From: Martelella mediterranea DSM 17316
GTDB taxonomy: Bacteria; Pseudomonadota; Alphaproteobacteria; Rhizobiales; Rhizobiaceae
Reading direction: 5' to 3'
NCBI RefSeq assembly: GCF_002043005.1
Contig: NZ_CP020330.1
Location: forward strand, 3,800,001-3,864,000
DNA: 64,000 nucleotides
Numbering within the stretch: the stretch's first letter is position 1; each line of letters starts with the position of its first letter. The position numbers were made by a program, and so were the translations under genes. Shown here piece by piece: positions 44,771-54,247 of this stretch. The notes under the pieces are model-generated. The model was not told the origin of the DNA and ran no database searches. It was given only the letters and a program-made list of their open reading frames with translations.

Positions 44771-45244
44771 TCATCCCGTCTTCTCGCCCGTCAGCACCGG
44801 CCATTCGATCAGGTAGTCCTCGTAATCCTCAACCGCCACCTTCATCTCGCTGATGGTCTTGTCGCGGGCCGAAATCCCGGCCTGATGCACCGTCTCGCGG
44901 TCTCCGGAAACCAGATAATGCCACCAGTAGAGATCGCGGCCCTCATGAACCAGCCGATAGGCGCAGGTCGGCGGCAGCCAGGGGATTTCCCGCACGCCCT
45001 CCATATCGAGCTGAATGCACTCCGGCACCGTCTTCTGCCGGTGCTCGTAATCCGAACACTGGCAGCTATGTCCGTCCAGCAGGCGACAGGCGACCGAGGT
45101 GAAGGCCACCTCTCCCGTCTCCCAGTCTTCCAGCTTGTTGAGACAGCAAAGCCCGCAACCATCGCAAAGGGCTTCCCATTCGCGATTGTCCATCTCCTCG
45201 AGCCGCTTCACCCGCCAGAAAGGTTCGTCCGCCTTGTCAGCCAT
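44771..45244 (-). CDS. YcgN family cysteine cluster protein (UPF0260)
   Basis: A 157-aa protein with the family's cysteine cluster CDGCGLCCLNKLEDWETGEV (~residues 28-32), then CRLLDGHSCQCSDY and later CIQL and PPTCAYR cysteines, suggesting metal or iron-sulfur binding. Activity unknown. An AAGGAA element precedes the ATG. The gene is on the minus strand upstream of the GTA promoter, so its own transcript would also run into the leader terminator. Confidence 0.85.
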   Translation of the reverse strand: MADKADEPFWRVKRLEEMDNREWEALCDGCGLCCLNKLEDWETGEVAFTSVACRLLDGHSCQCSDYEHRQKTVPECIQLDMEGVREIPWLPPTCAYRLVHEGRDLYWWHYLVSGDRETVHQAGISARDKTISEMKVAVEDYEDYLIEWPVLTGEKTG

Positions 45245-45366
45245 TATTCTTCCTTTTCGCCGAACCGCCTATATGCGCGCATCGCGGTCGCGCTTCAACC
45301 CGCATCACGTCGGACATTAGGTAAGTAACTACTGACTTAAACAAAGGTCTTATCACTATCGGTCAA

Positions 45367-45394
45367 TTGCGACAATTTGCCCGCTTGCTAGCAT
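45367..45394 (+). promoter_or_regulatory. Putative promoter of the amino acid ABC operon
   Basis: -35 TTGCGA (45367-45372), 16-base spacer, -10 TAGCAT (45389-45394), about 75 bases before the start codon of the binding-protein gene. Consensus match only. Confidence 0.45.
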
Positions 45395-45472
45395 CACCCC
45401 ATGCGCTCCGGAGGATGAGCGCTTCTGCGCTGAGGAGAGCGCAGCCCTTTTCACGACTTGGGAGGAGTCTGA

Positions 45473-46822
45473 ATGTCTCGCTTTATCATGAACCGGCGCA
45501 GCCTGCTGAGAGCGGGCGCGGCCGCCGGCATCACGCTCGCCGCACCCATGCATTTCGTCCGCGGCGCATACGCCCAGGACCAGATGTCCTGCAACATGCC
45601 CACCGGCAGCAATGTCGTGCTCGGCTTCAACGTGCCCCAGACCGGTCCTTACGCCGATGAAGGCCTCGACGAGTTGAAGGCCCTCCAGCTCGCCGCCAAG
45701 CATCTGAACGGCGAAGGCGATGGCGGCATGCTCGCCACCTTCTCCTCGAAGACGCTCAAGGGCAACGGCATTCTCGGCAAGAAGGTCGACTATGTCACCG
45801 GCGACACCCAGACCAAATCCGATGCCGCCCGCGACGGCGCCAAGCGCATGATCGAGAAGGATGGCGCGGTGATGATCACCGGCGGCTCATCCTCCGGCGT
45901 GGCCGTCGCCGTGCAGAGCCTCTGCCAGGACATGGGCGTCATCTTCATGGCCGGCCTGACGCATTCCAACGACACCACCGGCAAGGACAAGCGCCGCTAC
46001 GGCTTCCGCCACTTCTTCAACGCCTATCAGTCCGGCGAGGCGCTCGGCCCCGTGCTTGCCGCCGAATACGGCGCGGACCGCCGCGCCTATCACCTGACCG
46101 CCGACTACACCTGGGGCTGGACCCAGGAGGAATCGATGAAGAACGCCACCGAGGCGCTCGGCTGGGAAACCGTCCAGACGGTCAAGACCCCTGTCGGCGC
46201 GGGCGACTTTTCGCAGTACATCACCCCGGTTCTGAATTCCGGCGCGGATGTGCTGATCCTCAACCACTACGGCGGCGACATGGTCAATTCGCTGACCCAG
46301 GCCGTCCAGTTCGGCCTCAAGGACAAGCAGGTCAACGGCAAGAATTTCGAGATCGTCGTTCCGCTGTTCTCCGACCTGATGGCCAAGGGCGCGGGCGCCG
46401 CCGCGCAGAATATCCTCGGCTCTGCCAACTGGCTGTGGTCACTGGAAGATGACGGCACCAAGGCCTTCGTCCAATCCTTCGGCGCCGAATATGGCTTCCC
46501 GCCGTCGCAGGCGGCCCAGACCTGCTACGTCCAGGCCCTGCTCTACGCCGATGCCGTCGAGCGCGCCGGCACCTTCTTCGCACCGGAAGTCATCAAGGCG
46601 CTGGAAGGCTTCGAGTTCGATGGTCTCGGCAACGGCCCGACGCTCTACCGCGCCGCCGACCACCAGTGCATGAAGGACTGCCTCGTCGTGCGCGGCAACC
46701 CCGATCCGCAGAACGAATACGATCTGCTGAAGGTGGTCCAGATCGTCCCGCGTTCGCAGGTCGACTACGACCCGTCGATCTTCGGCGGCGAGCTCGGCCC
46801 CGATACGGCCAAGCAGTGCTGA
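45473..46822 (+). CDS. ABC transporter substrate-binding protein, branched-chain amino acid type
   Basis: A 449-aa exported binding protein. The N-terminus has a twin-arginine signal (MNRRSLLRAGAAAGITLAAP, AYA-Q cleavage near residue 35), so it may be Tat-exported. The mature part has the two-lobed periplasmic-binding-protein fold of family 4 (VLGFNVPQTGPYADEGLDELKALQLAAKHLN..., GGSSSGVAVAVQSLCQDMGVIFMAG). The substrate is not evident; some relatives take up amides, urea or other amino acids. Strong GGGAGGAG precedes the ATG. First gene of the five-gene importer operon. Confidence 0.88.
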   Translation: MSRFIMNRRSLLRAGAAAGITLAAPMHFVRGAYAQDQMSCNMPTGSNVVLGFNVPQTGPYADEGLDELKALQLAAKHLNGEGDGGMLATFSSKTLKGNGILGKKVDYVTGDTQTKSDAARDGAKRMIEKDGAVMITGGSSSGVAVAVQSLCQDMGVIFMAGLTHSNDTTGKDKRRYGFRHFFNAYQSGEALGPVLAAEYGADRRAYHLTADYTWGWTQEESMKNATEALGWETVQTVKTPVGAGDFSQYITPVLNSGADVLILNHYGGDMVNSLTQAVQFGLKDKQVNGKNFEIVVPLFSDLMAKGAGAAAQNILGSANWLWSLEDDGTKAFVQSFGAEYGFPPSQAAQTCYVQALLYADAVERAGTFFAPEVIKALEGFEFDGLGNGPTLYRAADHQCMKDCLVVRGNPDPQNEYDLLKVVQIVPRSQVDYDPSIFGGELGPDTAKQC

Positions 46823-46841
46823 TCTCGGCCAGATGAACAAC

Positions 46842-46870
46842 GGACCGGGCGCCAGATTTGCGCCCGGTCC
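46842..46870 (+). other. Intercistronic hairpin after the binding-protein gene
   Basis: Perfect 11-bp stem GGACCGGGCGC / GCGCCCGGTCC (46842-46852 with 46860-46870), seven-base loop, no T run. Such hairpins typically let the binding-protein mRNA accumulate above that of the permease genes by stabilising the 3' end or attenuating. Confidence 0.6.
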
Positions 46871-46898
46871 CGCGCATCTCAACAGCGGATAGCGGGTA

Positions 46899-47915
46899 AT
46901 GGACGCCATCATCATTCAAATTCTGAACGGTCTGGACAAGGGCGCGGCCTATTCGCTGATCGCGCTTGGCCTCACCCTGGTTTTCGGCACGCTCGGCGTG
47001 GTCAATTTCGCCCATGGGGCGCTGTTCATGCTCGGCGCGTTCTGCGCCGTTGCCTTCAACGCGCTGATTTCCTGGCCGATCCAGCCGCCCAAGGAAGAGG
47101 GCGCGCTGTTCGCGCCCCGCGCCATCCCCTATATGGAATACGCCTTCGGCGATGTCGGGGCCGCGATCATCAACTGGTCGGTGCCCTTGTCGATCCTGCT
47201 TGCGATCCCGGTCATGCTGCTGATCGGACTCGCGATGGAACGCGGCCTGATCCGGTTTTTCTACAAGCGTCCCCATGCCGACCAGATCCTGGTCACCTTC
47301 GGCCTCGCCATCGTGCTCCAGGAAATCATCAAGAAAATTTTCGGTGCCAACCCGATCCCGCAATCCGCACCGTCGATGTTTGCCGGCACGGCCAATATCG
47401 GCGCATGGATCGGCATGCCGGATGCCTTCATCGTCTATCCCTGGTGGCGGCTGATCTACTTCGTCACCGCGCTCGCCATCATCGGCGCCGTGTTCGCCTT
47501 CCTGCAATTCACCACCTATGGCATGGTGGTCCGCGCCGGCATGCGCGACCGCGAAACCGTCGGCCTGCTCGGCATCGATATCGAGAAGCGCTTCACCGTC
47601 GTCTTCGGCATCGCCGCCGTGGTCGCGGGCCTTGCGGGCGTGATGTACACGCCGATCCTGCCGCCGAATTATCACCTCGGCATGGATTTCCTGGTGCTCA
47701 GCTTCGTCGTCGTGGTCGTCGGCGGCATGGGCTCGCTGCCGGGCGCGATCATTGCCGGCTTCACCCTCGGCATCCTGCAGTCCTTCGCCTCGATGAACGA
47801 GGTGAAAGCCATCATCCCCGGCATCGACCAGGTGATCATCTATCTCGTCGCCGTCATCATTCTCTTGACCATGCCGCGCGGGCTCATGGGCCGCCGCGGC
47901 GTGATGGAGGAATAG
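46899..47915 (+). CDS. Branched-chain amino acid-type ABC permease (LivH type)
   Basis: A 338-aa inner-membrane permease with about eight to nine helices. It begins with IIIQILNGLDKGAAYSLIALGLTLVFGTLGVVNFAHGALFMLGAF, the LivH signature, and has the EAA-like cytoplasmic loop RAGMRDRETVGLLGIDIEKRFTVVFGIAAVVAGLAGVMY. Between helices 2 and 3 an extra loop of about 40 residues is seen (QPPKEEGALFAPRAIPYMEY). Six bases separate it from the second permease. Confidence 0.9.
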   Translation: MDAIIIQILNGLDKGAAYSLIALGLTLVFGTLGVVNFAHGALFMLGAFCAVAFNALISWPIQPPKEEGALFAPRAIPYMEYAFGDVGAAIINWSVPLSILLAIPVMLLIGLAMERGLIRFFYKRPHADQILVTFGLAIVLQEIIKKIFGANPIPQSAPSMFAGTANIGAWIGMPDAFIVYPWWRLIYFVTALAIIGAVFAFLQFTTYGMVVRAGMRDRETVGLLGIDIEKRFTVVFGIAAVVAGLAGVMYTPILPPNYHLGMDFLVLSFVVVVVGGMGSLPGAIIAGFTLGILQSFASMNEVKAIIPGIDQVIIYLVAVIILLTMPRGLMGRRGVMEE

Positions 47916-47921
47916 CACCGC

Positions 47922-49070
47922 ATGTTCGCCAATCTTTCCCGCAACGACTGGCTGCTGTTTGCCATCTTCTCGGCCATCGTGCTCGCCGCGCCCATCCTGT
48001 TCATGCCCTTGGGCGCCGCCTATCCGGCGCTCCTGCAGAAATTCGCGATCTTCGGCATTTTCGCCATCGGCTTCAACATCCTGTTCGGGCTGACGGGCTA
48101 TCTTTCCTTCGGTCACGCCGCCTTTCTCGGCGTCGGCTCCTATGCCGCCGTCTGGTCGTTCAAGCTTCTGACGATGAACGCGATCCCCGCGATCATCTTC
48201 GCGATGATCTGTTCCGGCCTGTTCGCCGCCGTCATCGGCTATGTCACACTCCGCCGCTCGGGCATCTATTTCTCGATCCTGACACTCGCTTTCGCCCAGA
48301 TGAGCTACAACCTCGCCTATTCGGTGCTGACCCCGATCACAAACGGCGAGACCGGCCTGCAGCTTTCGCACAATGATCCGCGCATTCTCGACCGGATGTT
48401 CTTCGAAGCCGGCGCCGGCCTGCCCTCGCCCGATTTCTTCGGCATCCAGCTCCAGGGCTATGGCGGCTTCTATTTCTGCGCCATCGCCCTTTTGATCTGC
48501 TTCTACCTCACCATCCGCATCTTCCGCTCGCCCTTCGGCATGATGCTGAAGGCGGTGAAATCGAACCAGAACCGGATGATGTATACCGGCTTCAACACCA
48601 GGCCTTATCTGCGCTCCGCCTTCATCATCTCCGGCATGTTCGCCGGTCTCGCCGGTGCGCTGATGGCCGTCACCGATCCGCTGGCGGGTGCCGAACGCAT
48701 GCAATGGACGGCATCGGGCGAGGTCGTGCTGATGACCATTCTCGGCGGCGTCGGCACGCTGGTCGGCCCGGTCATCGGCGCGGTTGTCATCAAATATTTC
48801 GAAAACATCTTCTCGTCCTTCAACGAGCAGGCCCTGCACCAGACCTTCTCCTTCCTGCCGGACGCGCTCGAGACCCCGGTGGTCAAGCTCCTGTCGCTGT
48901 TTGTCGGCGACGGCTGGCACCTGACGCTCGGCCTGATCTTCATGGCGATCGTGATCTTCCTGCCCGGCGGCATCATGGAAGGCGTCAAACGTGTCCGCGC
49001 CCGCTTTGGCGGCGGCGGCACCGGCAAGGCGGAGGAACAATCCGTCGCCGAAGTCCAGCCCGCGGAGTAG
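47922..49070 (+). CDS. Branched-chain amino acid-type ABC permease (LivM type)
   Basis: A 382-aa permease, ~9 helices: [46 protein letters not shown] and [44 protein letters not shown] are LivM hallmarks. The C-terminus carries a charged 30-residue tail. The start follows the LivH stop by six bases; the LivG gene starts four bases after its stop. Confidence 0.9.
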   Translation: MFANLSRNDWLLFAIFSAIVLAAPILFMPLGAAYPALLQKFAIFGIFAIGFNILFGLTGYLSFGHAAFLGVGSYAAVWSFKLLTMNAIPAIIFAMICSGLFAAVIGYVTLRRSGIYFSILTLAFAQMSYNLAYSVLTPITNGETGLQLSHNDPRILDRMFFEAGAGLPSPDFFGIQLQGYGGFYFCAIALLICFYLTIRIFRSPFGMMLKAVKSNQNRMMYTGFNTRPYLRSAFIISGMFAGLAGALMAVTDPLAGAERMQWTASGEVVLMTILGGVGTLVGPVIGAVVIKYFENIFSSFNEQALHQTFSFLPDALETPVVKLLSLFVGDGWHLTLGLIFMAIVIFLPGGIMEGVKRVRARFGGGGTGKAEEQSVAEVQPAE

Positions 49071-49074
49071 CACC

Positions 49075-49842
49075 ATGGCCGACAGAAACATCGTCCTTCA
49101 CGTCGACGACGTCCACAAGAGCTTCGGCGGGCTGCGCGCGCTCTCCGATGTCAATCTCGAGGTCGAAAGCGGCAAGGTCCACGCCATTATCGGCCCCAAT
49201 GGCGCCGGCAAGTCCACCCTGCTCAATGTCTGCATCGGCCGGCTGAAGCCGACCCACGGCAAGGTCGTCTTCGATGGCCAGACGCTGACCAGCCACGCGC
49301 CCCACGAGATCAACCAGATGGGCGTCTCGCGCGTGTTCCAGACGCCGGAAATCTTCCCCGACCTGACGCTGATCGAAAACGTCATGATCCCAGCCTTCGC
49401 CCGCCGCGACGGCGCGTTCAAGCTGAATGCCATCCGCGCCCTTGCCGGCGAACGGGAAGTACGCGAGGAGGCCGAGTTCATCCTCAAGGATATCGGGCTT
49501 TCCGCGCGCCGCCATCACGAGGCGGGCTCGCTGTCGCGCGGCGACAAGCGCCGGCTGGAGCTTGCCATGTGCCTGATCCAGAAACCCAAACTCCTGCTTC
49601 TCGACGAGCCCACCGCCGGCATGGCCCGTCACGACACCAACCGCACCATCGAACTGCTTCAGCGCATCAAGGCCCGCGGCATGACCAAAGTTATCATCGA
49701 GCATGACATGCATGTCGTGTTCTCGCTTGCCGACAGGATCTCGGTGCTTGCGCAGGGCCGCATCATCGCCGAAGGTTCTCCCGATGAGGTGCGCGGCAAC
49801 CCGAAGGTCAAGGAAGCCTATCTTGGCGAGGCCGAGGCATGA
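49075..49842 (+). CDS. ABC transporter ATP-binding protein (LivG type)
   Basis: A 255-aa ATPase. Walker A GPNGAGKST (~41-49), signature LSRGDKRRLELAM, Walker B KLLLLDEPTAGM and the H-loop IIEHDMHVVF. In LivG-type subunits the signature often reads LSxGxxRxLE, as here. The ATG at 49075 directly follows the permease; the longer frame to 48991 overlaps LivM. Confidence 0.92.
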   Translation: MADRNIVLHVDDVHKSFGGLRALSDVNLEVESGKVHAIIGPNGAGKSTLLNVCIGRLKPTHGKVVFDGQTLTSHAPHEINQMGVSRVFQTPEIFPDLTLIENVMIPAFARRDGAFKLNAIRALAGEREVREEAEFILKDIGLSARRHHEAGSLSRGDKRRLELAMCLIQKPKLLLLDEPTAGMARHDTNRTIELLQRIKARGMTKVIIEHDMHVVFSLADRISVLAQGRIIAEGSPDEVRGNPKVKEAYLGEAEA

Positions 49843-50603
49843 ACATGCACAGCAACAATGTCCGCGAGGAGCAAAACCGGATGGCCACCGAAAAGGGCGA
49901 TGCATTCTTCAGCGTCCGCGACATTCACGCCTGGTACGGCGAAAGCTACATCGTTCAGGGCGTTTCCTTCGATATCGCCAAGGGCGAAGTGCTCTCCCTC
50001 CTCGGCCGCAACGGCGCCGGCAAAACCAGCACGCTGCGCACCCTCGCCCGTCTCGACAATCCGGCCCTGAAAAGCGGCGAAATCTGGCTGAACGGCGAAC
50101 CGCTCCACAGCAAGCGCGCCTTCCAGGCCGCAAAGATGGGCGTCCAACTCGTGCCGGAGGATCGCCGGATCATCGGCGGGCTGACGGTCGAGGAAAACCT
50201 CGTTCTCGCCCAGGTCTCGGGCGAAAAGGGCTGGACCCTCGAAAAGATCTACGACCACTTCCCGCGCCTTGCCGAGCGCCGCAAGCAGGACGCCGTCACC
50301 ATGTCCGGCGGCGAACAGCAGATGCTGGCGGTCGCCCGCGCGCTCGCCCGCGACATCAAGATCCTGTTCCTCGATGAACCCTATGAGGGCCTCGCCCCGG
50401 TGATCGTTCACGAGATCGAAAGCATCGTCCGCCAGATCCGCGACCTCGGCATCACCACCATCATCGTCGAACAGAACGCGGTGGCGGCCCTCCGCCTCTC
50501 CGACAAGGCGGTGATCATGGACACCGGCCAGATCGTCTTCTCCGGCACCGCGGCCGAAGTGCTCGACAACGCCGAACTGCGCGAGGAATATCTGGCGATC
50601 TAG
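49839..50603 (+). CDS. ABC transporter ATP-binding protein (LivF type)
   Basis: A 254-aa ATPase, with a polar extension (~20 residues) before the usual start. Walker A GRNGAGKTSTLRTLA, signature MSGGEQQMLAVARAL, Walker B ILFLDEPYEGLAP, H-loop IIVEQNAVAAL. Its start overlaps the LivG stop by four bases (ATGA). The operon ends here; the next frame, 12 bases on, has a quite different base composition. Confidence 0.92.
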   Translation: MNMHSNNVREEQNRMATEKGDAFFSVRDIHAWYGESYIVQGVSFDIAKGEVLSLLGRNGAGKTSTLRTLARLDNPALKSGEIWLNGEPLHSKRAFQAAKMGVQLVPEDRRIIGGLTVEENLVLAQVSGEKGWTLEKIYDHFPRLAERRKQDAVTMSGGEQQMLAVARALARDIKILFLDEPYEGLAPVIVHEIESIVRQIRDLGITTIIVEQNAVAALRLSDKAVIMDTGQIVFSGTAAEVLDNAELREEYLAI

Positions 50604-50615
50604 GGAGGTTTTGAA

Positions 50616-51296
50616 ATGACGATCCGCAAAAGATATGAAGAGGCTCAAAAACTTATTGAAATCGGACAATATGAACCGGCTCTCATTTTGCTTCTCGTCG
50701 CGACCTCAGCAGCATCTGAGAGACTCAGGAAAAATAACTCAAATCAAAAAAAGAAACCAGGAGACGACAGAAAGTGGTTTGAGACTTATCTAACCGTAAA
50801 TGGATTTCCAAAAATAACTTCAATGGATAAAAATGGAAATGAAATTACTTCAACAAAATCACTTTACAAAGACCTAAGGTGTGAGATTGCGCACGAAGCT
50901 AATTCAGATAATTTTAAGTATGATGAAGGCTCATATTTTATAGAACACAAAGATAATAAATTTAAATTTGGAATTGAACTACTCTATTTTTTATCAAAAA
51001 CAATCAGAAAAGATAGGCTCTTACGAGATGAGTTTCGAGATATACTTTATGAATTTGATAACATAATAGGGTATTATGGCGCTCAACCTGAAAAGGAATT
51101 CAGAACTAATTTCATACAGCAAAACGGATTGAGTGAAGGAAGATATGAAATAATTTTAATATTATTGGCTTGCTTCACTCCAGAGAAATTAAATAAAATG
51201 GATACAACGCAAATAAAATATTATTTTTTAAATAAAATTATTCCAGATATACATGAAGTTGAACTGAACAACGGAGCCCTGACAGCCCTAAAATGA
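50616..51296 (+). CDS. AT-rich HEPN-like protein, probably acquired
   Basis: A 226-aa soluble helical protein. The N-terminus (RYEEAQKLIEIGQYEPALILLLVATSAASERLRK) is the helical-repeat-like start of many HEPN proteins, and LYKDLRCEIAHEANSD provides the R-x4-H motif (Arg88, His93) of HEPN ribonucleases. Codon use is strongly AT-rich (many AAA, ATA, AAT codons), in sharp contrast to flanking genes, and the AT-rich stretch goes on to about 51500. A GGAGG element precedes the ATG, so the gene may ride on the importer transcript. No antitoxin, nucleotidyltransferase or transposase gene is adjacent. Defence or RNase function is inferred from the motif only. Confidence 0.6.
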   Translation: MTIRKRYEEAQKLIEIGQYEPALILLLVATSAASERLRKNNSNQKKKPGDDRKWFETYLTVNGFPKITSMDKNGNEITSTKSLYKDLRCEIAHEANSDNFKYDEGSYFIEHKDNKFKFGIELLYFLSKTIRKDRLLRDEFRDILYEFDNIIGYYGAQPEKEFRTNFIQQNGLSEGRYEIILILLACFTPEKLNKMDTTQIKYYFLNKIIPDIHEVELNNGALTALK

Positions 51297-51550
51297 CGGA
51301 TGGCAAAGCTTTACTAGATAGAAATAATTCGCTTACGGACGAAGGAGTTAGCATATTCAAGTTATTGAGCCAAAACTATCGAACAACCGATTTCGCTCGC
51401 CCAATTGCATAAATCCAGAATTGCATTCGAGGTTTTGCGATCTGAAAGTCGACGTAGCGGTTTGATCTCAATCGCCCTATGGTTAACATCTTTATAACGT
51501 TTTCTCCCTAACCTGTTGTCGTTAGAAGACATTTGTCGGGGAGTACGGCC

Positions 51551-52471
51551 TTGGTCGATCGGTATCGGGAACTTGAAGGGCTGAAGAACACGCGCAATCT
51601 CGACGTCGTGCTGATGGCCACGGTTTCGGGCTTCGGCTCGCTCGACAATCCGAGCGCCGCCGAACGCCGGCGCTTTGCCGAACTCTTCGGACCCGTCTAT
51701 GAGGCATCGTCGCCCGAGGCGCGCCGCCAGGCGGTCGCCGCCCTTTCCTGTCACGCCCACATCCCTCAGGACGTCTGCCGCTATATCGGCAGCCGCGAGA
51801 TCGCGGTCGCCGCCCCCTTCCTCGCCCGCTCGCCCGCCATCACCGACGACACGCTGATCGCCCTGATCGAGACCACGACGGAAGAACATATCCGCGCGAT
51901 CATCCACCGGACGGACCTGTCGCAGAAGGTCATCCAGGCGCTGATCGGCGCACGGCGCGAGGAAGAACGGCAGGAGCCTGCCGGCAATTTCGACATCGAC
52001 ACCGGCACCCGCGATGACAGCGAGGCGCTGCGCCGCACGCTGAAGGCCATGGCCGCCGGCACCGGCGATGCCGACCGCCTCGGCGTTTCCACCCTCACCG
52101 AACTGCAGACCGCTCTCCTGGTCCGCTTCGCGCGCCGCGCCGAAAGACCGTTCTTCACCGAAACCTTCGCGCGCGCACTTGGCGGTGACCGGGTGCTCGC
52201 CCGTCGCATTCTCGAAGAACCCACCGGCCAGCGCCTTGCCGTCGCCCTGATCGCGCTCGGCATGAACCACGCGGACACGAGCTACGTCCTGCCCCGCATC
52301 GCCGCGATCGACCGGCAGGACCGTGAAACGACCGAGTTTGCCGTGGAAAAGCTCGTGGGATCGCTGAAACCCGCCGCATGCATCCAGGAACTGCTCGGCT
52401 GGCAGACCGAACGCGAGCGCGAAACCCGGGTCGCGGCCGAGAAACAGGAAGCGGCGCGCCGCTCGGCGTGA
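51551..52471 (+). CDS. DUF2336 domain protein
   Basis: A 306-aa soluble, helix-repeat protein characteristic of alphaproteobacteria (DUF2336). Segments such as SSPEARRQAVAALSCHAHIPQDVCRYIGSREIAVAAPFLARSPAITDDTLIALIE show the degenerate HEAT-like helical repeats. Function unknown. I prefer the TTG at 51551, with GGGGAG seven bases upstream, over the TTG at 51533. Just upstream, 51484-51498 reads TTAACATCTTTATAA, close to the CtrA-type TTAA-N7-TTAA arrangement. Confidence 0.75.
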   Translation: MVDRYRELEGLKNTRNLDVVLMATVSGFGSLDNPSAAERRRFAELFGPVYEASSPEARRQAVAALSCHAHIPQDVCRYIGSREIAVAAPFLARSPAITDDTLIALIETTTEEHIRAIIHRTDLSQKVIQALIGARREEERQEPAGNFDIDTGTRDDSEALRRTLKAMAAGTGDADRLGVSTLTELQTALLVRFARRAERPFFTETFARALGGDRVLARRILEEPTGQRLAVALIALGMNHADTSYVLPRIAAIDRQDRETTEFAVEKLVGSLKPAACIQELLGWQTERERETRVAAEKQEAARRSA

Positions 52472-52506
52472 ACCGCCCGGCGCCCCTTCAACGCAAGAAG
52501 CCCCGC

Positions 52507-52854
52507 TCAGTCCTGCTCTTCATCGGCAATGTTGAAGAAACCGTCCACATTCTCGCATTCCAGCACCACGACCCAGAGATCGCTGTCGAAACGCATTTCG
52601 CGTTCCAGCATCTCCGAAACCTTGTCCGATGACGCTGCGTTAAGCCGCCTCTCGAAGACCCGATCCTGGACGCCCTCCTCCGCAAAGCTCTGCGGGGCGG
52701 GCAGATAGAGGCTCTCGGTGCCATCGCGGAAAATCTGCCGGATCGCGATCGCCCCGGCTTCTTCCGCCCCCTTGCGCTCGATCACGGCAAAGCCGCCCGC
52801 GGCAAAGGCATCGCGCACCAGCGCGGACGCAAAAAAATCTGAACGAAGGCGCAT
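52507..52854 (-). CDS. DUF1491 family protein
   Basis: A 115-aa alphaproteobacterial protein of unknown function: MRLRSDFFASALVRDAFAAGGFAVIERKGAEEAGAIAIRQIFRDG, ending in a beta-rich DSDLWVVVLECENVDGFFNIADEEQD. Length and pattern match the family. The ATG at 52854 has GGGAG eight bases upstream. The longer frame to 52947 overlaps the peptidoglycan-binding gene by four bases and is less likely; the preferred start leaves an 89-base gap. Confidence 0.75.
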   Translation of the reverse strand: MRLRSDFFASALVRDAFAAGGFAVIERKGAEEAGAIAIRQIFRDGTESLYLPAPQSFAEEGVQDRVFERRLNAASSDKVSEMLEREMRFDSDLWVVVLECENVDGFFNIADEEQD

Positions 52855-52943
52855 ATCGACCGCTCCCGGATTCCACGAGGTCATCATGGCATGCCCGATG
52901 ATCGGGCCTTTTGCAACGGGAAGCAATGCGACATCGTTCCCGC

Positions 52944-53864
52944 TCAAAGAGCGCCGATCTCCCGAAGCTTGTCGCGCACGGCCTCATTCGGCTCGCCCGT
53001 TTCCGGCAGCCGGTAGTGTTTCTGGAATTCGAGGATCGCCGCCCGCGTCGTCGCCCCGGCAACGCCGTCGACCACCACGCCGTCATAGGCGATGTTCACA
53101 AGTCCGCGCTGGATTTCGACCACCATCGGATCGGCGACAACAACGCCGACCCCGCCAGACGGCGCGGTTTCCGCCTTCAGGATATCGGCGACCGGGTCAG
53201 GCGATGCGGCGGTCTCCGGCCGCGGGTTCGGCAGCGGCGCGGATACGCTGAGCAGCGCCACCACTTCCTCGTCGGCCTCCCCGGTCGGCGTGATACCGCT
53301 ATCGCTCTGGAATGCCCTGATCGCCGCTTTCGTCATCGGACCGGTCACCCCGTCCGGCTTGCCCTTGTAATAGCCCCTCGCGGCGAGCGCCTGCTGAAGG
53401 GCAAGGATATCCGGTTCATCGTCAACCGGCGCGGGCGCTGGCGGCGGCGCTGACGCCGTCACATCCTGTTCGATCGCAGCGCTCGTTGCCGGCGGCGGAT
53501 TGGCCTCGACCTCTTCGAGGATCGCCACCAGATCGTCCTTCGGCTTTTCGGCGGCAGCGGTCTCGCCATCCTCGAGTTCGATGCGGAAACTCTCGAAATC
53601 GGTCGCCTCCGCCATCCGGCGGCCGGGAACGGCATAGGGGTTGGCCGGCTGTCGTGTCTTCATCATCGGGCTCGGATGCGGCCCCGGCTGATACCACAGC
53701 GCATTGGCCGATACGAAGCTGAAGACCACGCCGAACACCAGCGGCCCGCCGATCTTGCCCGGATGACGCGCCGCTAGGCCGCCCAGAGACGACGCCGTGC
53801 GCCCGATCAGCGAGGGCGTCTTCTTCCCGCGCTTTCCGGTTTTCTTCGTCGTCTTTTTCGCCAT
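52944..53864 (-). CDS. Membrane-anchored protein with two peptidoglycan-binding domains
   Basis: A 306-aa protein: Lys-rich cytoplasmic N-terminus (MAKKTTKKTGKRGKKT), one membrane helix (~37-56, IGGPLVFGVVFSFVSANALW), a periplasmic Pro/Ala-rich linker, then two PG_binding_1 domains. Domain 1 is ~150-203 (DILALQQALAARGYYKGKPDGVTGPMTKAAIRAFQ); domain 2 is ~247-305 (VVEIQRGLVNIAYDGVVVDGVAGATTRAAILEFQ). No catalytic domain. Likely tethers the cell wall or helps a hydrolase; the precise role is unknown. Confidence 0.8.
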   Translation of the reverse strand: MAKKTTKKTGKRGKKTPSLIGRTASSLGGLAARHPGKIGGPLVFGVVFSFVSANALWYQPGPHPSPMMKTRQPANPYAVPGRRMAEATDFESFRIELEDGETAAAEKPKDDLVAILEEVEANPPPATSAAIEQDVTASAPPPAPAPVDDEPDILALQQALAARGYYKGKPDGVTGPMTKAAIRAFQSDSGITPTGEADEEVVALLSVSAPLPNPRPETAASPDPVADILKAETAPSGGVGVVVADPMVVEIQRGLVNIAYDGVVVDGVAGATTRAAILEFQKHYRLPETGEPNEAVRDKLREIGAL

Positions 53865-54247
53865 TCAGTCCATCACCCGTATCTTCGCCGCTTTTCAAAC
53901 CATCGGCATCCGGTCACGCCTCTTGCCGCAGAAAATAGACCGCGGCTGTTAACGAAGGGTAATGGACAAGGCCTCCCACTGCCAGCGTCGCGCGCGCCGG
54001 AAGCGCCTCTGCAATCGAAAAAATCTCTGAATATGGTTAATGGGGCAGGTTGCCATAACACATCGAAACACATCCTGCTTTCAAAACAAGGGTTTGATTT
54101 AGTTATATATTTCGACGCTCGCTCATGGTCAGGCGCTGGGGTGCCGATCATGTGTTCGTTTTCCCGCGCCCTTTTAGCGGCTCATTTACCGTCTTAGGTT
54201 AAGTGTGAGTACAACGCTTGCGGGCACAACCAACAGGCCGGGGGCCG
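53865..54247. other. Intergenic region with divergent promoters, no gene seen
   Basis: The 383-base gap between divergent genes contains no convincing frame, RNA structure or repeat. AT-rich patches at about 54020-54120 are the likely regulatory part. I could not define -10/-35 elements with confidence. Confidence 0.4.

Noticed and set aside
46593..49091. An 832-codon frame on the minus strand opposite the amino acid permease genes
   Set aside because: Antisense shadow: low-complexity Asp/Glu/His/Arg-rich composition, while the plus-strand genes have clear motifs and tight operon spacing.
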